Below, one piece after another: positions 52,154-60,619 of a DNA stretch of 64,000 bases. Position numbers and translations under genes: made by a program. Numbering within the stretch: position 1 is the stretch's first letter; each line of letters starts with the position of its first letter. The notes under the pieces are model-generated. The model had not been told where the DNA came from and did no database searches. It worked only from the letters and a program-made list of their open reading frames with translations. Source of the DNA: Niastella koreensis GR20-10 (GTDB lineage: Bacteria; Bacteroidota; Bacteroidia; Chitinophagales; Chitinophagaceae); NCBI RefSeq assembly GCF_000246855.1, contig NC_016609.1:496001-560000 (forward strand), in the 5' to 3' direction.

Positions 52154-53611
52154 ATGAAGTACTTACCTGTTCAAAACTATATAAACGGACAGTTTGTGAA
52201 TGCGTCAACTGACCAAACACTGCCCGTTATTTCTCCACTCGATGGAACTTTATTATCAACGGTTCCCTTGTCAGCGCCAAAAGACCTGGATGCAGCGGTG
52301 CGTGCTGCGAAGATCGTGTTCCCGGCCTGGAGCCATACACCTATAAAAGAAAGGGTGCAGGTGCTGTTCCGGTACCGGCACCTGTTGGAAACCCATATAA
52401 AAGAACTGGCAGCGTTGGTTAGTGAAGAAAATGGAAAAACTATAGGCGAAGCCATTGCCGAGATCGAGAAATGCATCGAGCTTACCGAGTTTGCCACCTC
52501 GTTACCACAACTGGTTACCGGCGAGGTGCTGGAGGTAAGCAAAGGCGTGGAATGCCGCACCGAGCATGTGCCGCTGGGGGTGGTGGCCTCTATTGTACCA
52601 TTCAATTTTCCCAGCATGGTGCCCAACTGGACAATCCCCAATGCGATTGCGCTGGGTAATTGTATGATCATAAAGCCTTCCGAAAAAGTGCCCTTGAGCG
52701 TGGGTAAGCTGGCGCAATTATTAAAAGAGGCAGGTCTGCCGGATGGTGTATTCAATGTAGTGAATGGCGACAGCACCATTGTGAATGCCATTTGCGATCA
52801 CCCGGGCATTTCAGCCGTATCGTTTGTTGGCAGTACTAAAGTGGCGAAGCTCGTTTATCAACGGGCTACGCATCATTATAAAAGATGCCTGGCATTGGGT
52901 GGCGCTAAAAACCACCTGCTGGTGCTGCCTGACGCCAAAGCCGACATGACCGCACAAAACGTTGCGGCCTCCATGAGCGGTTGCGCAGGGCAGCGTTGTA
53001 TGGCAGCATCGGCCATGGTTGCCGTGGGAGATGTAGATCATATCATTCAAAAAATAATTGAAGAAGCCCGGAAGATAGTGCCTGGTCAGAACCTGGGTGC
53101 GGTGATCAGCAAGGAATCAAAAGAAAGAATAGAACATTATATAACCGAAGCGGAAGCGCAGGGCGCCCGCATTTTGCTGGATGGCCGCCATGCATCGGTT
53201 GCCGGTAAAGAAAAAGGCACCTACGTGGGTCCTACCGTTATTGATTATGTGAAGCCGGATATGGCCGTGGCTACAGAGGAGATCTTTGGACCGGTGATCA
53301 GCATCATGCGCACCAATACGCTCGATGAAGCCCTGGCTATTGAAAACGCCAATCATTATGGGAATGCGGCTTCGGTATTTACTCAAAACGGCGGACTGGC
53401 GCGCTACGTTATTGACAAAGCCAGCGCCGGCATGATCGGGGTTAACGTTGGGGTTCCCGTGCCCCGCGAACCTTTCTCTTTCGGTGGCTGGAATGAAAGC
53501 AAATTCGGGGTAGGGGATATTACCGGTAAAAGTTCTATTGAGTTCTGGACTAAACTGAAGAAGTCGACGGTGAAATGGAATCCGGAGGCGGGGGTGAATT
53601 GGATGAGCTAG
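52154..53611 (+). CDS. mmsA: CoA-acylating (methyl)malonate-semialdehyde dehydrogenase
   Basis: A 485-residue aldehyde dehydrogenase of the MmsA/IolA type, converting malonate semialdehyde (from beta-alanine) or its methyl form to acetyl- or propionyl-CoA and CO2. Family features: SPLDGTLLSTVPLS, AEIEKCIELTEFATSLPQL with EVSKGVECRTEHVPLGV, FVGSTKVAKLVYQRA, catalytic Cys in SGCAGQRCMA, and GVPVPREPFSFGGW near the C-terminus. The MmsA-specific RCMA sequence distinguishes it from ordinary aldehyde dehydrogenases. First gene of the pyrimidine operon, completing the last step of uracil and thymine breakdown. Confidence 0.92.
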   Translation: MKYLPVQNYINGQFVNASTDQTLPVISPLDGTLLSTVPLSAPKDLDAAVRAAKIVFPAWSHTPIKERVQVLFRYRHLLETHIKELAALVSEENGKTIGEAIAEIEKCIELTEFATSLPQLVTGEVLEVSKGVECRTEHVPLGVVASIVPFNFPSMVPNWTIPNAIALGNCMIIKPSEKVPLSVGKLAQLLKEAGLPDGVFNVVNGDSTIVNAICDHPGISAVSFVGSTKVAKLVYQRATHHYKRCLALGGAKNHLLVLPDAKADMTAQNVAASMSGCAGQRCMAASAMVAVGDVDHIIQKIIEEARKIVPGQNLGAVISKESKERIEHYITEAEAQGARILLDGRHASVAGKEKGTYVGPTVIDYVKPDMAVATEEIFGPVISIMRTNTLDEALAIENANHYGNAASVFTQNGGLARYVIDKASAGMIGVNVGVPVPREPFSFGGWNESKFGVGDITGKSSIEFWTKLKKSTVKWNPEAGVNWMS

Positions 53612-53834
53612 TTTGTTAGTTTAAAGTTCAATGTTTAAAGTTTTTAGTTCTGTGTTCTTAGTTCTGTGTTCTAAGTTTACGTTATTAGGTTATTAGGTTC
53701 GTAGGTTATTGAATTTATTAGTTATTATTTGTTAGTTCTGAGTTCAGAGTTCCAGGTTCAGAGTTTCTGATGGCCGCGACGAGGCCTTTGCCTTTTGCCC
53801 TTTCACCACTGCCTACTGCCCACTGCCTATTGCC
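53609..53834. repeat. Long composite of 7- and 8-bp-period arrays in the mmsA-aminotransferase spacer
   Basis: Starts at the mmsA stop codon. In order: GTTTAAA/GTTCAAT/GTTCTGT heptamers (53619-53674), GTTATTAG octamers (53681-53712), GTTCTGA/GTTCAGA heptamers (53735-53769), and CTTTGCC/TACTGCC/CACTGCC heptamers (53786-53834). Each block keeps its period without slips. The GTTCAGA unit is the reverse complement of the unit at 60563-60611. Confidence 0.85.
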
Positions 53835-53850
53835 TTTAAATAGTTAAATC

Positions 53851-55203
53851 ATGTCAAACACTTTAAATATATCAGAAACACAAGAGATCATCCGTGACAA
53901 CATGGATTACACGCTTTTTTCGTGGAGCAAGCAAAAAGGCATTGCGCCTATTGCGGTGAAATATGCCAAAGGGGTGTATTTGTATGATTACGATGGTAAA
54001 CGGTACCTGGATTTTTCTTCGGGCCTGATGAATGTGAATGTTGGGCATGGGAATCAGCGGATAACTCAGGCCGTTATGGAACAAATGCAACAGGTAAGTT
54101 ATGTGACGCCCAGTTGCGTTACCAAAGTGCGGGGCGAGCTGGGGAAAAAGCTGGCGTCGGTAACGCCGCCCGGATTAACGAAAACCCTGTTTACTGTTTG
54201 CGGGGCCACTGCAATTGACAATGCCATCAAACTGGCCCGGTTGTATACGGGCAGGCATAAGATCATTGCCCGGTACCGGGCTTTTCATGGGGCTTCCTAC
54301 GGCGCTATGACAGCCGGCGGCGATCCGCGTAAACTGGCGGCCGACGCACAACAGGCGCCGAATTTTGTGCATGTGGAAGATCCATATTGTTATCGTTGCC
54401 CCTGGGGAAAAGAAATTACTTCGTGCAGCCGGGAATGTGTGAGCCACCTGGAAAGAGTGATCGAGTTTGAAGGCCCGGGAAACATTGCTGCCATATTAAT
54501 GGAAGGGGAAAGCGGTTCATCGGGCTGTATAAAGTATCCACCTGATTATTTACAGAAAGTACGCGCGCTGTGCGATAAACATAACATCCTGCTAATTGCC
54601 GATGAAGTAATGAGTGGGTTTGGCCGCACCGGCAAATGGTTTGCAGTGGATTATCATGGCGTAGTGCCTGATATCATTGCCACCGCAAAAGGAATAACAG
54701 CAGGCTATCTGCCCCTGGGTGCCCTGATCGTAAGTGATACCATTGCTGAATACTTTAACGACCGGGTATTGTGGCTGGGCCTGACTTATTCGGCTCACCC
54801 CGTAAGCTGCGCGGCCGGGTTAGAAACCCTGAAAATATATGAAGACGAAAACCTGTTGGAGAATGCTGCCAACATGGGCCATTATATTGATGAACAGGTT
54901 GAGTTGTTAAAACAAAAACATCCCAGCATTGGCGATTTCAGGAATACGGGTTTGCTGGGTTGTATTGAACTGGTTAAGAACCGTACGACGAAAGAGCCCA
55001 TGGCGCCATTTAACGCCAAACCCGACGAAATGGTCGTCATGAACAAAGTGGCGGCAAAACTGAAAGAACAGGGCATGTACACCTTCGTTCGCTGGAACTA
55101 TATTTTTATTGCCCCGCCGCTGTGTATTACAAAAGAAGAAGTGGATGAAGGACTGGCCATGATAAGTGAAGCGATCAAAATTGCGGATGAATTTGTAAAT
55201 TGA
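53851..55203 (+). CDS. Class III aminotransferase, probable beta-alanine transaminase
   Basis: A 450-residue PLP-dependent aminotransferase. Motifs: KGVYLYDYDGKRYLDFSSGLMNVNVGHGNQ, FHGASYGAMT, LLIADEVMSGFGRTGKWFA, and ATAKGITAGYLPLGA with the PLP lysine. The CYRCPWGK and CSREC cysteine segments are common in this subgroup. By its place between mmsA and the dihydropyrimidinase gene, it most likely moves the amino group of beta-alanine (or 3-aminoisobutyrate) to pyruvate or 2-oxoglutarate, giving malonate semialdehyde for MmsA. Specificity is inferred. Confidence 0.88.
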   Translation: MSNTLNISETQEIIRDNMDYTLFSWSKQKGIAPIAVKYAKGVYLYDYDGKRYLDFSSGLMNVNVGHGNQRITQAVMEQMQQVSYVTPSCVTKVRGELGKKLASVTPPGLTKTLFTVCGATAIDNAIKLARLYTGRHKIIARYRAFHGASYGAMTAGGDPRKLAADAQQAPNFVHVEDPYCYRCPWGKEITSCSRECVSHLERVIEFEGPGNIAAILMEGESGSSGCIKYPPDYLQKVRALCDKHNILLIADEVMSGFGRTGKWFAVDYHGVVPDIIATAKGITAGYLPLGALIVSDTIAEYFNDRVLWLGLTYSAHPVSCAAGLETLKIYEDENLLENAANMGHYIDEQVELLKQKHPSIGDFRNTGLLGCIELVKNRTTKEPMAPFNAKPDEMVVMNKVAAKLKEQGMYTFVRWNYIFIAPPLCITKEEVDEGLAMISEAIKIADEFVN

Positions 55204-55234
55204 GGAAAGGCGTCCCGGCAATAATCACCTTTCG

Positions 55235-56719
55235 ATGAAAAATGAATCACTATATAGTGAAGACCTTGCTCCCGTTCCGGTAACCAATCGTAAATGGAAT
55301 ACCTGGAACTACGCCGCCTTGTGGATCAGCATGAGCCTGTGTATTCCAACTTATATGCTGGCCAGCTCATTGATAGGCGGGGGTATGAACTGGTGGCAGG
55401 CCATCCTCACTATTTTCCTGGGAAATACCATTGTACTGGTGCCTATGATCCTTAACGGACATGCCGGTGCAAAGTATGGGATTCCCTTTCCTGTTTTTGC
55501 CCGCGCCAGTTTTGGCGTTCGGGGCGCTAATATTCCCGCCATCTTACGGGCCATTGTGGCCTGTGGCTGGTTTGGCATTCAAACCTGGATTGGCGGCGCC
55601 GCTATTTATCAGATGATCCGGGTATGGAACCCGACAATGCCTGAGATTGACGCTACTTCTTTGTTTCCGCAGGCCATTCCCTTTATTTGCTTTTTAGGTT
55701 TCTGGGCGCTCAATATGTTTATTGTATACCTGGGAGTTGAAAGCATCAGAAGACTGCTGGTGTTCAAAGCCATCTTTCTGCCTGTGGCGGCGTTGGCATT
55801 ATTGTTCTGGGCCATCAATGCTTCTCATGGTTTAGGACCTATTTTGCAACAGCCATCAAAATTTACTACCAGTTCGGACTTCTTTCATTTTTTCTTCCCG
55901 GCACTAACGGGTATGGTTGGGTTCTGGGCAACCCTGTCGCTCAATATCCCTGATTTTACCCGGTATGCCAAAAGCCAGCGGGCGCAAATAAAAGGACAGG
56001 CTATTGGCCTGCCGCCGTCCATGACGTTATTTGCCTTTATTGGCGTAGTGGTTACTTCTGCTACGACTATAATATATGGCAATACCATTTGGGACCCGGT
56101 TGCATTAGCAGGGAAATTTGAGAACAAGCTTTTGGTGACGGTAGCCATGCTGGCAGTGGCCATTTCAACCCTGGCAACGAACATTGCTGCAAATATTGTT
56201 AGTCCGGCCAATGACTTCGCCAACCTGGCGCCTTCAAAAATAAACTTTCGTAAAGGCGGTTATATCACCGGGGTACTGGGCATTCTCATCTTTCCGTGGA
56301 AACTGATCGCCGATCCCTCCGGTTATATTTTTACCTGGCTCATTGCTTACTCCAGTTTATTGGGGCCGGTGGGTGGTATAATGATCGCAGATTATTATTT
56401 TATTCGGAAACAACAACTGGTTGCCGGCGATCTGTATAAAGTAAACGGACAATACACCTTCAGCAACGGATTTAATTACCGGGCTATTATTGCCCTGTTG
56501 CTGGGCATTGTTCCAAACATTCCCGGTTTCCTGACAACCATAAAAGTAATAGCACCAGACAGTGTGCCTGAATGGATCTCGCATTTGTATAATTATGCCT
56601 GGTTTGTTGGGTTCTTTATTTCCGGGCTTGCCTATTTGTTCATGATGCGCAATTATAAACCCCTGGTATCAGATTCTATCACTGCAAAAGAAGAAACATT
56701 CCATGTCGCTATTGATTAA
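55235..56719 (+). CDS. NCS1 family nucleobase:cation symporter
   Basis: A 494-residue permease with about twelve transmembrane helices. NCS1 hallmarks: RKWNTWNYAALWISMSLCIPTYML in the first helix region, GIPFPVFARASFGVRGANIPAILRA, WFGIQTWIGGAA, and NIPDFTRYAKSQ. Members carry uracil, allantoin, hydantoins or purines, usually with sodium or protons. Being inside the pyrimidine operon, uracil/thymine is most likely; allantoin is possible given the neighbouring operon. Its 3' end overlaps the next gene by 17 bases. Confidence 0.92.
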   Translation: MKNESLYSEDLAPVPVTNRKWNTWNYAALWISMSLCIPTYMLASSLIGGGMNWWQAILTIFLGNTIVLVPMILNGHAGAKYGIPFPVFARASFGVRGANIPAILRAIVACGWFGIQTWIGGAAIYQMIRVWNPTMPEIDATSLFPQAIPFICFLGFWALNMFIVYLGVESIRRLLVFKAIFLPVAALALLFWAINASHGLGPILQQPSKFTTSSDFFHFFFPALTGMVGFWATLSLNIPDFTRYAKSQRAQIKGQAIGLPPSMTLFAFIGVVVTSATTIIYGNTIWDPVALAGKFENKLLVTVAMLAVAISTLATNIAANIVSPANDFANLAPSKINFRKGGYITGVLGILIFPWKLIADPSGYIFTWLIAYSSLLGPVGGIMIADYYFIRKQQLVAGDLYKVNGQYTFSNGFNYRAIIALLLGIVPNIPGFLTTIKVIAPDSVPEWISHLYNYAWFVGFFISGLAYLFMMRNYKPLVSDSITAKEETFHVAID

Positions 56720-58085
56720 AAACGGACGGATCATTACTGCAGACGCGGATTTTATTGCCGATATTTTTGTGGTGGATGAAACCATTCAAACCATTGGCAG
56801 AAACCTGGGGATAAAGGCAGATACGGAAATAGACGCGACCGGAAAACTGGTTTTCCCGGGTGGCATCGATCCCCATGTACATTTGGATATGCCTTTTATG
56901 GGCACCTTCAGCAGCGATAATTATGAAACCGGTACGCGGGCGGCGTTGTTCGGCGGTACCACTATGGTGATTGACTTTATTCTGCAAAAACAGGGTAACT
57001 CCCTGCAGGCCGCATTAGACGAATGGCGCTCGCGTTCTGATAATAATTGTGTGGGTGATTACAGTTTCCATATGGCGGTGACCGATTTCAATGATAACAC
57101 GCGCACCGAAATTCAAAAGATGATAGAGCGGGAAGGCATTGTTTCCTTCAAAACCTTTATGGCTTATAAGGGTGCCCTGATGATTGACGATCGCCAAATG
57201 ATCGGATTGATGGAAGAGGTAAAGAAATATGGCGGATTGATAAATGTACACGCCACTAATGGCGATATGATCGATTACCTGGTGGCCAAACACCGCGCAG
57301 AAAAGAAATTAGCGCCTTTGTATCATTACTTATCACAGCCGGAGATAACCGAAGCAGAAGCATCGGAACGGTTTGTTGATATGACGTATTATACCGGCTG
57401 CCCCGGTTACATTGTTCACCTTACCTGCGAAGGTGCGTTGAATGCGGTGCGCAACGCTACCCGGCGTAATCAGAAAGTATTTGTAGAAACCTGTATCCAG
57501 TATCTGTTGCTGGATGCTTCTTTATATGAAAATGATTTTGAAGGCGCCAGGTGGGTGATGAGTCCGCCATTGCGCCAACCAAAGGATCGGGATACTTTAT
57601 GGGCCGGCATCAACCAGGGGTTGGTGCAGGTGGTGGCTACGGACCATTGTCCGTTTAAGTGGGAACAAAAGCTGATGGGTAAAGATGATTTTTCAAAGAT
57701 CCCCAATGGGCATCCCGCCATCGAGAACCGCATGGAATTGCTATACAGTGAAGGTGTACATAAAGGAAAGATCACCCTGAATAAATATGTGGAAGTAGCC
57801 TGTACCAATCCGGCGAAGATCTTTGGCATGTTCCCGCGGAAGGGAACGCTGGCGCCTGGCAGCGATGCCGACATCGTGATCTTTGATCCCAATGAAACGC
57901 ATGAAATTTCTGCAAGCACCCATCATATGAACGTTGATTATTCTGCGTATGAAGGCTGGCCAGTTACTGGTAAAGTAAAGACGGTGATCTTACGGGGAAA
58001 GGTGGCGATTGATAATGAGACGTGTCTTGTAGAGAAAGGGTATGGGAAGTTTATCAGGAGGAATAAGGTGGAACAGAAGATATAG
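56703..58085 (+). CDS. hydA: Dihydropyrimidinase
   Basis: A 460-residue cyclic amidohydrolase opening dihydrouracil or dihydrothymine to N-carbamoyl-beta-amino acids. Metal-centre motifs: GGIDPHVHLDMPFMGT, FKTFMAYKGALMIDDRQ (carbamylated Lys), NVHATNGDMIDYL, YIVHLTCEGALNAV, VATDHCPFKWEQK. Length and motif set match dihydropyrimidinase/D-hydantoinase. It overlaps the transporter gene by 17 bases. Confidence 0.93.
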   Translation: MSLLIKNGRIITADADFIADIFVVDETIQTIGRNLGIKADTEIDATGKLVFPGGIDPHVHLDMPFMGTFSSDNYETGTRAALFGGTTMVIDFILQKQGNSLQAALDEWRSRSDNNCVGDYSFHMAVTDFNDNTRTEIQKMIEREGIVSFKTFMAYKGALMIDDRQMIGLMEEVKKYGGLINVHATNGDMIDYLVAKHRAEKKLAPLYHYLSQPEITEAEASERFVDMTYYTGCPGYIVHLTCEGALNAVRNATRRNQKVFVETCIQYLLLDASLYENDFEGARWVMSPPLRQPKDRDTLWAGINQGLVQVVATDHCPFKWEQKLMGKDDFSKIPNGHPAIENRMELLYSEGVHKGKITLNKYVEVACTNPAKIFGMFPRKGTLAPGSDADIVIFDPNETHEISASTHHMNVDYSAYEGWPVTGKVKTVILRGKVAIDNETCLVEKGYGKFIRRNKVEQKI

Positions 58086-58088
58086 GTT

Positions 58089-58171
58089 AAAGGCAAAAGC
58101 CCAAAGCCCAAAGCCCAAAGCCTGAAAAAGCTGTATTTGCTTTTTGCTTTAACCTTTAGGCTTTGGCCCTG
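58089..58171. repeat. Inverted pair of 7-bp-period arrays
   Basis: Left block: AAAGGCA, three AAAGCCC, AAAGCCT (58089-58123). Right block: TTGCTTT twice, AACCTTT, AGGCTTT (58137-58164). The blocks are inverse complements, so the transcript between hydA and the ureidopropionase gene could form a long imperfect hairpin. The right block shares CTTTAACCTTTAG-type sequence with the array at 18093-18127. Confidence 0.8.
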
Positions 58172-58209
58172 CAACAAGAACTAAAAAAATAGAACTTAAA
58201 ATTATATCC

Positions 58210-59076
58210 ATGTCAAGAATAATCAAATCGGGTTTAATACAAATGAGTTTGCCGAAAACAGAAGGGGAGGGAACTATTGAGGAGATCAAGGAGGCGATGG
58301 TGCAAAAGCATATTCCATATATAGAGCGCGCCGGGGAACAGGGCGTGCAGATACTTTGCTTACAGGAGATCTTTAATACGCCGTATTTCTGTCCGGGCCA
58401 GGACAGGGCCTGGTATGAATCGGCGGAGACGGTGCCGGGACCAACCACAGAACGCATGGCAGCCTATGCTAAAAAATATAACATGGTGATGATTGTGCCG
58501 GTGTATGAAAAAGAACAGGCTGGCGTATTGTATAACACCGCAGCAGTGATAGATGCAGATGGAACGTACCTGGGTAAATATCGCAAGAACCATATTCCAC
58601 ATACGTCCGGGTTTTGGGAAAAGTTCTTTTTTAAGCCAGGTAATCTGGGCTACCCGGTATTTCAAACGCGCTATGCAAAAGTGGGTGTGTATATCTGTTA
58701 TGACCGGCATTTTCCCGATGGAGCACGTGTGCTGGGGTTAAATGGTGCAGAGATCGTTTATAATCCATCCGCTACGGTTGCCGGGCTATCGCAATACCTG
58801 TGGAAACTGGAACAACCGGCGCATGCGGCTGCCAATGGCTATTTCATGGGTTGTATAAACCGCGTGGGACAGGAAAAGCCCTGGAACCTGGGTAAGTTTT
58901 ATGGTTCCTCCTATTTTGTTGATCCACGCGGACAAATATTTGCACTGGCATCAGAAGATAAAGATGAATTGCTGGTAGCGGAGTTTGACCTGGATATGAT
59001 AGAAGAAGTGCGAAGCATCTGGCAATTTTACAGAGACAGGCGGCCGGAGACGTATGGGAAATTAGTAGAACTGTAG
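58210..59076 (+). CDS. Beta-ureidopropionase (nitrilase superfamily)
   Basis: A 288-residue carbon-nitrogen hydrolase. The Glu-Lys-Cys triad is visible: Glu in LCLQEIFNTPYF, Lys in YLGKYRKNHIPH, and Cys in VGVYICYDRHFPDGAR. YNPSATVAGLSQYLWKLEQPAHAAAN is close to the beta-ureidopropionase/N-carbamoyl-beta-alanine amidase group. It releases beta-alanine, CO2 and ammonia from the dihydropyrimidinase product. Position in the operon supports this over N-carbamoylputrescine amidase. Confidence 0.9.
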   Translation: MSRIIKSGLIQMSLPKTEGEGTIEEIKEAMVQKHIPYIERAGEQGVQILCLQEIFNTPYFCPGQDRAWYESAETVPGPTTERMAAYAKKYNMVMIVPVYEKEQAGVLYNTAAVIDADGTYLGKYRKNHIPHTSGFWEKFFFKPGNLGYPVFQTRYAKVGVYICYDRHFPDGARVLGLNGAEIVYNPSATVAGLSQYLWKLEQPAHAAANGYFMGCINRVGQEKPWNLGKFYGSSYFVDPRGQIFALASEDKDELLVAEFDLDMIEEVRSIWQFYRDRRPETYGKLVEL

Positions 59077-59080
59077 GCAG

Positions 59081-59115
59081 GTTGCATGTTACAAGTTACC
59101 GGGAACCGGTGACTG
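59081..59115. repeat. 7-bp-period array after the ureidopropionase gene
   Basis: Five in-phase heptamers (GTTGCAT, GTTACAA, GTTACCG, GGAACCG, GTGACTG). In reverse complement they resemble the GTCACCG/GTTGCCA array at 24392-24426, in a different part of the window. Confidence 0.7.
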
Positions 59116-59168
59116 CAAATTAATAGCTGGATTATTGTAACAATGAATAAGTAATTAGAAATAGAACC

Positions 59169-60512
59169 ATGCCAATAAAAAGCAACCGGTTAACGGCTGA
59201 GGAGTACGAACAAAACTTCAGCGATATTCATCCGCCATTCGATAGCAGGGAATCGGCGCTGGTGGAGGCCAATCGTTGTTTGTTTTGTTATGATGCGCCC
59301 TGTACCAAGAGTTGTCCTACCGAGATCAATATTCCCAAGTTCATCAAACAGATCTCTACAGATAATGTAAAAGGTTCTGCCCATACCATTTTTGTGTCCA
59401 ATATTATGGGGGCAGGTTGTTCACGCGTTTGCCCGGTTGAGAAATTGTGTGAAGGTTCCTGTGTGTATAACTTAATGGAAGAGACACCCATTCCCATTGC
59501 GCGGTTACAACGGTATGCAACCGAACAGGCATTGGAAAAGAAATGGAAACTGTTTGACCGGAAGCCATCTACCGGGAAGAAAGTAGCTGTTGTGGGTGCG
59601 GGGCCTGCGGGATTGAGTTGTGCACATGTGCTAAGCAGGGAGGGTGTTGATGTAACTATTTATGAAAAGGAAAGCAAGGGTGGCGGATTAATGACCTATG
59701 GGATTGCCGCCTATAAGGTAACACCAGAGTTTTGCGAAGAAGAAGTGAAGTATATCACGTCGGTTGGTGGCATTAATTTAAAATACGACCACGAACTGGG
59801 TAAGGACATTACGCTGACCCAACTACAAAAAGATTATGATGCCGTGTATCTTGGTTTCGGTGTTGGCCTTGCCCGGCAATTAAACATTCCCGGTGAAGAA
59901 CTGGAAGGCGTGGTAGATGCCATCCGGTTTATTTATGATCTCAGATCCGGTTCATACGACAACATTCCGGTAGGCGATAAAGTAGTGGTGATCGGGATGG
60001 GTATGACGGCGATCGATGCAGCTACGCAGGCAAAACGGTTAGGCGCCAAAGAAGTGACGCTGGCCTATCGCCGCACACAGGAAGAAATGCCCTGTACCGA
60101 AACTGAACTGAATATTGCCAAACTGGATGGCTGCAGGATCATCTGGCTGGCAGCGCCTGCTATGATTAAAGGCGAGAACGGAAAAGTAACCCAACTGGTA
60201 TGTAACCTTATGCAATTAGGTGAACCCGATGCCAGTGGCCGCCGTTCGCCTGTTGAATCGGGTGAACAGTTTATACTGGAAGCAGATATGGTTATTAAAG
60301 CAGCCGGGCAGATCCCGTTTGAAGATTTGGTTAGCAGCAGTCAACTGCAACATGCAAACGGAAAGATAACGGCGCAAAAGAACGGTTCTACCAATATCCG
60401 CGGCGTATTTGCGGGCGGAGATTGTGTGAACGGAGGGAAAGAAGTAGTTGATGCGGTGCAGGCTGGTAAAATAGGAGCTAAAGCTATTCTTGAATATATG
60501 AATGTATTATAA
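59169..60512 (+). CDS. preT: Dihydropyrimidine dehydrogenase, NADH-oxidising subunit
   Basis: A 447-residue FAD and iron-sulfur protein of the PreT/GltD type. The N-terminal cysteine set is visible in CLFCYDAPCTKSCPTEI and GCSRVCPVEKLCEGSCV. FAD-binding GAGPAGLSCAHVLS follows; the NAD-binding region is VVIGMGMTAIDAATQAKRLG; and GVFAGGDCVNGGKEVVDAVQAG ends the fold. It passes electrons from NADH to PreA for reduction of uracil or thymine. Confidence 0.92.
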   Translation: MPIKSNRLTAEEYEQNFSDIHPPFDSRESALVEANRCLFCYDAPCTKSCPTEINIPKFIKQISTDNVKGSAHTIFVSNIMGAGCSRVCPVEKLCEGSCVYNLMEETPIPIARLQRYATEQALEKKWKLFDRKPSTGKKVAVVGAGPAGLSCAHVLSREGVDVTIYEKESKGGGLMTYGIAAYKVTPEFCEEEVKYITSVGGINLKYDHELGKDITLTQLQKDYDAVYLGFGVGLARQLNIPGEELEGVVDAIRFIYDLRSGSYDNIPVGDKVVVIGMGMTAIDAATQAKRLGAKEVTLAYRRTQEEMPCTETELNIAKLDGCRIIWLAAPAMIKGENGKVTQLVCNLMQLGEPDASGRRSPVESGEQFILEADMVIKAAGQIPFEDLVSSSQLQHANGKITAQKNGSTNIRGVFAGGDCVNGGKEVVDAVQAGKIGAKAILEYMNVL

Positions 60513-60562
60513 AATGCAGTTCCAAGTTCCAGGGTGACTCTTGCTAATGGTTTGAAACCTGT

Positions 60563-60611
60563 AACTCTGAACTCTGAACTCTGAACTCGAAACTCTGAAC
60601 TCGAAACTCTG
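60563..60611. repeat. Seven-copy 7-bp tandem array before preA
   Basis: Seven in-phase units: AACTCTG three times, then AACTCGA and AACTCTG alternating. It ends eight bases before the preA ATG and so forms the bulk of its leader. The permuted unit TCTGAAC is the exact reverse complement of GTTCAGA in the 53735-53769 array. Confidence 0.9.
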
Positions 60612-60619
60612 TACTAATT

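Noticed and set aside
58089-58171. Rho-independent terminator between hydA and the ureidopropionase gene
   Set aside because: The stem is imperfect, arises from two heptamer arrays and has no following T run; the operon appears to continue.
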